Source: Nemopilema nomurai
Lineage: Eukaryota > Cnidaria > Scyphozoa > Rhizostomeae > Rhizostomatidae
Length of the DNA: 64,000 bases
Reading direction: 5' to 3'
Assembly (NCBI GenBank): GCA_003864495.1
Contig: ML133493.1
Location: forward strand, 2,239,820-2,303,819
Both the position numbers and the translations under genes were made by a program. The notes beneath the pieces were generated by a model. The model was given only the letters and a program-made list of their open reading frames with translations, was not told the origin of the DNA and made no database searches. This document shows positions 61,701-64,000 of this stretch, in pieces. Position 1 is the stretch's first letter; the number at the start of each line of letters is the position of its first letter.

Positions 61701-63986
61701 AGGCGTACGTAACGGGTTTTTAGCCTTTAACCACAATAAATGTTTGACACATTTGCCATGATTTTTAGTTCATCTGACGAGAGACAAAAAACCTTTGAGG
61801 GCACTGGTTGCAGTGATGATGAGGCAGGCTCTCAAGCTTCACAAACTGAAGAGGTTGTCAACTATTCAAATGCATTTAATAATTAAATACATGAACAGTA
61901 ATTTTTCAACGATTTTTATTCATAACTGTGTTCATAACAAGCTTTCATATCAGGACCATAAACGAAACAAGACGTTGCCCTCCGACGATGTTCGTATGAA
62001 ATAGCATCGATATGAGTAGATTGTTGTCTTCTGTGCGGCTGATACATGCCCGCCTTTATCTCCATCAATCTGATTTGCTGCATGGTTGAAGCTTGAATTC
62101 GTTATGCTTCTGCACATCTGTTTTGGCTGTTGTATAACTGAAATTCAATAGCTTAATGTCTCTGTAGTTTGTATAATTTTGTTTTTATTGTTGTCAGTAG
62201 TTTGGGTTAGATTCACAGTTTTACCTGAATAAATTGGACCTCGACTTTATGAACTTGACCGCTATTGAAGCCAGTTAATTTCAAGCCTTCCTTTAGTCCA
62301 AATATTACGAATTTTGATTGTGTCATTGAATGCTCAGGTCACAAGAAATACCTTTCCCTACATACTTTCCTTTGTGCTTGTAAAATCAAACAGATTACCA
62401 AGTTTCGTATTGAAACTAAGCCTCTCTTTAGTCCTAGTATTATGGCCTTCGATTGTGTCATTCAATGGTCAGATCATAGAAAAATATCTTTCCTTACACA
62501 TACGCAATACCAAATAAATCTAAAAATGATATACGATAGCCAACAGCTTTGAAAACAAACGTTTGGTAATAAGTGTATCACAGTTATCCTTATTGAAATA
62601 CTTAATTTATTGATTATTATACAGATTTTCTTTTTTTTAAGACTCAGTCAGACGAAGGTTTATCTGAAAAATTGATGAAATTTATGAAGAGCAACGAAGA
62701 TGTCTATCACAGAATTTTGACCTACCAGGTTTGTTGCACTAAAATCTTCACAAATTGTTTCAATTTCCGGAGAAAGTTTTTGCTGTTGATGATCAAATGC
62801 CCTTAAAGAGTTGCCAGTGATTTTCAAACTGCCAGCTCATAGAAGATTGACCTTTTGTCCCTTTTTATAAATAAGAATTATGTTGAGTGCCTTTGTGCTT
62901 TGCAGAAGCTGAGTTTTGACGAGATTTACAAAGCTGTCAAGGATGCTAAAATAAAGTGCACGAAAGCAAGTCTGATGGATTTCCTAGACGACCAAGTAAG
63001 TATTCACAGCTTTATTATTCTCAGATGGAAAGCGCAGCTTTATTATAAATTTTAAGATGGTAGCTCGTCCCGAAACGTACTGATTATGTCTAAACCGATT
63101 ATTTAAAAGTATACGTCTTTGGCTGGTAATTCATGGATACGTCAATGAAATAATATCAACAAATGGTTATTTTGTCTTAATTTACCTACCATGTGGCTCA
63201 TCGTAGCTATCATCTTAAAATTTATTATTCTCGTCGGTTCGATTCAAGTAAACTATTTTTTTCCAATAAGCATTGTCCCTGTTTGATACATTAGCGAATA
63301 GCAATCATTTTAGGGAAATTTCGAAATGATGACTCATGCCGGGGTGCCGTGTTATGAATTTTCACCTGTGACAATGAGCCCTTTGTCGGTTTAATGACAA
63401 CTTCTCTAGCAGTGTATTGCGTGGTAAAAGCCAAGAGCCTGACTCTTTCAAAGACATCCTATTCCTTCACGGCATTCGTTACAATGAACTTGATCGCGCC
63501 AGTCTTAATCGTATCAAAAGAGCCGTGGGTTGACTTTTTAAGCAAATAAAGCGTCGAAGTAGCCATCAAATATGATTTACATTTTTCGCATTTCCTTCTT
63601 TTCAATTGCTCTAGTTTTAGCTGCTTATCGCAAGTGATCGGGTAACGGGAAAGAAACAATGTTGGAATTCTAGAATGCAGCATTGTATTACGAAGCCTCT
63701 GTGTTCATTATTCTTAAAATTTGCCTCAAATTTCAACCCTGTGTTTGAGTGTGTGTTTGAGATGAACCAGGGGAGGAGTGGTTACTCTCCATTTCGGTAG
63801 CTGTCCTTTCCAGGTCTAAACAATAGAAGTATTAAGCACAGTTAGTCTTTGAAACTACATCAATAAATCCTGTTTAGGGTATTCGTTTCATTACTTTTTA
63901 TGACTTCACATTAGATTGGTGCCACCTCTCCTTCCAATCCCTCGAGAACGAGCTTCGTCGCTTCGCATGAACGTTCATCGCGGTTG
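49306..63986 (+). CDS. SLX4: SLX4 structure-specific endonuclease scaffold (3' end outside window)
   Basis: SLX4 (BTBD12/FANCP in vertebrates, MUS312 in flies) holds XPF-ERCC1, MUS81-EME1 and SLX1 for cross-link repair and Holliday-junction resolution in the nucleus (family knowledge). Seventeen exons: 49306-50412, 50946-51112, 51247-51303, 51608-51698, 51979-52111, 52387-52442, 52943-53401, 53850-54014, 54336-54463, 54970-56125, 56697-58835, 60457-60544, 61193-61379, 61769-61853, 62642-62728, 62906-62995 and 63915-63986 (then GTAAGG). They give about 2,089 residues so far. Domains: C2HC zinc fingers (219-242, 308-330, 358-378), BTB (about 700-800), long acidic disordered middle, SAP-like MUS81-binding block FGMRKLAKRQMAAKLREIY (about 1892-1910) and the SLX1-binding C-terminus (YHRILTYQ...LMDFLDDQ). 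The ATG at 49306 is chosen; upstream codons lack an ATG. The window edge may cut the last exon. Confidence 0.93.
49960..50979 (+). other. SLX4: Three UBZ-like zinc fingers of SLX4
   Basis: Ligand sets are C219-C222-H238-C242 (CPVC...HVNAC), C308-C311-H326-C330 (CAIC...HLNKC) and C358-C361-H374-C378 (CIIC...HMKQC). All have the CxxC...HxxxC spacing of UBZ4 ubiquitin-binding fingers. The third is split by the first intron (50413-50945), with C-x2-C in exon 1 and H-x3-C in exon 2. SLX4 needs its UBZ domains for recruitment to cross-links in vertebrates. Confidence 0.75.
52651..52734. repeat. (GA)n microsatellite
   Basis: About 84 bp of almost pure GA dinucleotide with one GGAAA interruption, inside the SLX4 intron 52443-52942. 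Confidence 0.95.
53850..55010 (+). other. SLX4: BTB/POZ domain of SLX4 across three exons
   Basis: Exons 53850-54014, 54336-54463 and the start of 54970-56125 encode DESTTDITIMCADGRLMNAH, CIIFARCPIIRT, EEAVRCFLEFVYSGEI and FNLANCYSMDLLMEACRLVG. This is the complete BTB fold used by SLX4 for dimerisation. Spliced residues are about 700-800. Confidence 0.85.
56348..56590. repeat. Intronic tandem duplication, ~150-bp period
   Basis: AGTATGTCGTATACCATTTT at 56348 recurs with few changes at 56498 (AGTATGTCATATACCATTTT). Both are followed by TGTGCAAAAGC, a CGTACCTTTTCATG-like string, AAGTTGTTGTTT and a CCCTTCTGTTTCT block. It lies in the SLX4 intron 56126-56696. Confidence 0.75.
58836..60456 (+). 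other. SLX4 intron, 1.6 kb
   Basis: Bounded by ACG-GTAAGT and TTTTTTCTCAG-AAA. No conserved exon is seen inside, although two frames of about 110 codons are open. It holds the GAGCGGTTCCAAACG minisatellite at 60260-60360. Confidence 0.6.
60260..60360. repeat. 15-bp minisatellite (GAGCGGTTCCAAACG)
   Basis: About seven tandem units of GAGCGGTTCCAAACG that become more diverged to the right (AGCGGCTTCAAACAG, AGCGTTTCCAAATAA, ATCGGTTCTAAATAG). It lies about 100 bp before the acceptor of the SLX4 SAP-domain exon. Confidence 0.85.
62282..62495. repeat. Intronic tandem duplication, ~135-bp period
   Basis: The block AAGCCTTCCTTTAGTCC...TTTTGATTGTGTCATTGAATG...CAGGTCACAAGAAA at about 62282 recurs at about 62417 as AAGCCTCTCTTTAGTCC...TTCGATTGTGTCATTCAATG...CAGATCATAGAAA. 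It lies in the SLX4 intron 61854-62641 and shows no coding conservation beyond the duplication itself. Confidence 0.7.
62996..63914 (+). other. SLX4 intron, last complete one in the window
   Basis: Bounded by CAA-GTAAGT and CACATTAG-ATTGG. No exon, RNA gene or repeat is recognised within it. Confidence 0.55.
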
Positions 63987-64000
63987 GTAAGGGGACTGGA

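Overview
The window is animal genomic DNA. Genes are split into many short exons with GT-AG introns in all three phases, introns are AT-rich, and there are MITE-like foldback elements and a broken LINE. Two large genes are recognisable orthologues of metazoan FURRY and SLX4. The style (many introns in animal-conserved genes, GAATAAGCCCC-type MITEs) fits an early-branching metazoan, most likely a cnidarian. That placement is inference; no sequence search was possible.

Layout. 1-10.03 kb: a tandem segmental duplication (about 1-5107 and 5738-10027), each copy carrying one four-exon minus-strand gene for a long, acidic, repeat-rich protein of unknown function. After splicing the two proteins are about 1,054 and 886 residues. 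The coding difference is exactly 504 bp, three units of a 168-bp coding repeat. 10.03-11.46 kb: no gene seen. 11.46-17.76 kb (possibly to 19.17 kb): a plus-strand gene of at least nine small exons for a ~171-residue protein with a globular N-terminal part and a C-terminal coiled coil. 19.8-20.7 kb: a truncated, frameshifted LINE reverse-transcriptase tail. 21.24-47.77 kb: a complete FRY gene in 40 exons, with two alternative N-terminal exons that look like duplicates of each other. 48.91-49.11 kb: an intronless gene for a 67-residue single-pass membrane protein. 49.31 kb to the right edge: SLX4, 17 exons visible, with the last visible exon probably ending in a donor just before the edge.

FRY is a scaffold of the NDR-kinase pathway (cell shape and polarity). 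SLX4 is the scaffold of the structure-specific nucleases (MUS81, XPF, SLX1) in DNA repair. Nothing suggests that they act together; the window is a normal patchwork of eukaryotic genes. The gene models were joined by hand from splice signals and phase. All exon lengths close to an open frame, which is the main internal check. The most unusual items are the tandem orphan acidic-repeat genes, with a cysteine-rich, possibly acylated N-terminus, and the paralogous alternative first exons of FRY.
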